This document shows, in pieces, positions 60,894 through 61,693 of a stretch of DNA of 61,693 nt; positions within the stretch are counted from its first letter, which is position 1, and each line of letters starts with the position of its first letter. The position numbers and the translations under genes were made by a program. This stretch comes from Rhodospirillales bacterium. Lineage in GTDB: Bacteria > Pseudomonadota > Gammaproteobacteria > Burkholderiales > Burkholderiaceae_D. The notes beneath the pieces were generated by a model that saw only the letters and a list, made by a program, of their open reading frames with translations, was not told the origin of the DNA and ran no database searches. The stretch is taken from positions 1-61,693 of the forward strand of contig CAJCID010000117.1 of the NCBI GenBank assembly GCA_903970305.1, written 5' to 3'.

Positions 60894-61460
60894 ATGTACA
60901 GATTACGGATTGGGGCGGGCTCACTGGCGCTTGCGACCACCTTGGGGCTGGCAGTGGTCGTCCCCTATGGGATGAGCCAGGCCGCGACAAGCAAACAGGA
61001 ACTCGATGGCGAGTCGAATGCATCGCTGCAGCTTCTCTACAAGACCAACCCTGCAGCATTAGCCCTCTCGAAGAAGGCGAAGGCGATCCTGGTCTTCCCG
61101 AAGATGATCAAGGCGGGTCTCGTCTTCGGCGGGGCTTACGGTGAGGGCGTGCTCCTGGATGGTGCGAGACCGGACGAGTACTTCAACTCGGTCTCGGCGT
61201 CGTGGGGATTGCAGGCGGGTGCGCAAACCTATGGCTATGCGCTTTTCCTCATGAATAGCAAGGCGCTGGGATACCTGCATCGAAGCGAAGGATGGGAACT
61301 CGGAGTGGGGCCTACGGTTGTCGTCGTCGACGAGGGTGTCGCCAAGAATCTCTCGAGCTCGACTTTGAAGAACGATGCCTATGCCGTGATCTTCGATCAG
61401 CAAGGCCTCATGGGTAGTCTCAGCATCGAAGGTACCAAGGTGACACGGATCAAGCCTTAG
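60894..61460 (+). CDS. Exported SYLF/Ysc84-domain protein
   Basis: 188 aa from the ATG at 60894, six bases after GGAG; the ATG at 60882 is less well placed. The signal peptide ends MSQAAT. The SYLF domain reads SKKAKAILVFPKMIKAGLVFGG, ASWGLQAGAQTYGYALFLMNS, EGWELGVGPTVVVVDEG and LMGSLSIEGTKVTRI. It is a paralogue of the lipoprotein at 39043, but without a lipobox, so probably periplasmic. Function unknown; lipid binding is the family trait. Confidence 0.82.
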   Translation: MYRLRIGAGSLALATTLGLAVVVPYGMSQAATSKQELDGESNASLQLLYKTNPAALALSKKAKAILVFPKMIKAGLVFGGAYGEGVLLDGARPDEYFNSVSASWGLQAGAQTYGYALFLMNSKALGYLHRSEGWELGVGPTVVVVDEGVAKNLSSSTLKNDAYAVIFDQQGLMGSLSIEGTKVTRIKP

Positions 61461-61504
61461 GATCCTGGTGCGCGCGGCGAGCTCCGAGCCCATCTCGGAT
61501 GGAC

Positions 61505-61518
61505 CCGCGCAAGCGCGG
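61505..61518. other. GC-rich inverted repeat after the SYLF gene
   Basis: CCGCGC and GCGCGG flank an AA centre, 45 bases after the SYLF stop. There is no U run, so a role in termination is uncertain. Confidence 0.35.
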
Positions 61519-61596
61519 TGTGATGGGTTCGGATCACCGCCAGAACCGGCTCCCGAGCGACTCAGGGATCCGGCGCTTCCCAAGAAACAATATTCC

Positions 61597-61693
61597 CTAG
61601 GCGGAGCACGGCGGTTGCACTCGTGCACAGCAGTAGGTGGCAAAGCCGATCCCGGTCAGCATGGTGCCGACGCCGATCGTCGCGATGACCGCG
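61597..61693 (-). CDS. C-terminal end of an unidentified protein (runs off window)
   Basis: The reverse strand is open from the window edge to a TAG at 61597 and encodes about 31 residues (AVIATIGVGTMLTGIGFATY then CCARVQPPCSA). The Gly/Ile-rich part looks like a membrane helix. Too short to identify; it may not be a real gene. Confidence 0.35.
   Translation of the reverse strand, partial: AVIATIGVGTMLTGIGFATYCCARVQPPCSA

Overview
The window is GC-rich, densely coded bacterial chromosome with Gram-negative envelope genes (bamC, lplT, many lipoproteins, periplasmic enzymes). The block PHP phosphoesterase - YciO-like - M50 protease - trpS - methyltransferase - dapA - bamC - MBL hydrolase - lplT, together with roxA/slyD, cbpA/cbpM, ohrR/ohr, DUF2844/DUF3443 and a HiPIP, points to a betaproteobacterium that can use aromatic compounds. 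That lineage call rests on gene content and order only. I see no tRNA, rRNA, CRISPR array, transposase or prophage.

Layout. 1-4.1 kb: the end of a vapBC toxin-antitoxin pair, a cupin/carboxymuconolactone-decarboxylase pair divergent from a LysR regulator, an exported VOC protein and a GST. 4.6-11.7 kb: a large exported TPR-CHAT protein, then small-molecule enzymes (methyltransferase, HAD, PspC-like, VOC, OsmC, alpha/beta hydrolase). 11.7-19.9 kb: the housekeeping block. 20-23.2 kb: small lipoproteins, RoxA and SlyD. 23.2-31.3 kb: phenylacetate catabolism. PaaX faces paaABCDE-paaI-paaK across a promoter with a clear inverted repeat, and a 2-hydroxychromene-2-carboxylate isomerase and an unusual SDR follow. 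paaF, G, H, J and Z are not here. 31.6-35.5 kb: a cupin, a periplasmic cyclohexadienyl dehydratase (PheC), a GNAT, an exported MBL protein and the ohrR/ohr peroxide system. 35.9-41.3 kb: a methyltransferase-like lipoprotein, CbpA/CbpM, a repeat protein, a SYLF lipoprotein, a DUF4124 protein and a 98-aa orphan. 41.5-46.1 kb: a TPR-diguanylate cyclase overlapping a GGDEF-EAL protein. 46-56.5 kb: an acyl-CoA synthetase, FecR-NTF2 protein, HiPIP, the DUF2844/DUF3443 pair, a FUSC transporter and a short MetE-like methionine synthase. 56.5-61.7 kb: a small double-glycine peptide gene divergent from a TPR-HD-GYP regulator, membrane and hypothetical proteins, a frameshifted ABC auxiliary lipoprotein and a second SYLF protein.

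The most exciting candidate is at 56.8-59.0 kb. A 47-codon gene, absent from any ordinary gene call because of its size, has a good ribosome binding site, a textbook double-glycine secretion leader and its own terminator. Cleavage would release a six-residue peptide. It is divergently paired with a protein that joins TPR repeats, the fold that binds pheromones in Gram-positive RRNPP receptors, to a complete HD-GYP c-di-GMP phosphodiesterase. A TPR-diguanylate cyclase with a similar TPR segment lies about 14 kb away. I propose a peptide-to-c-di-GMP signalling system. The peptide gene, its leader and the domain architectures are seen in the sequence; the signalling link is inference.
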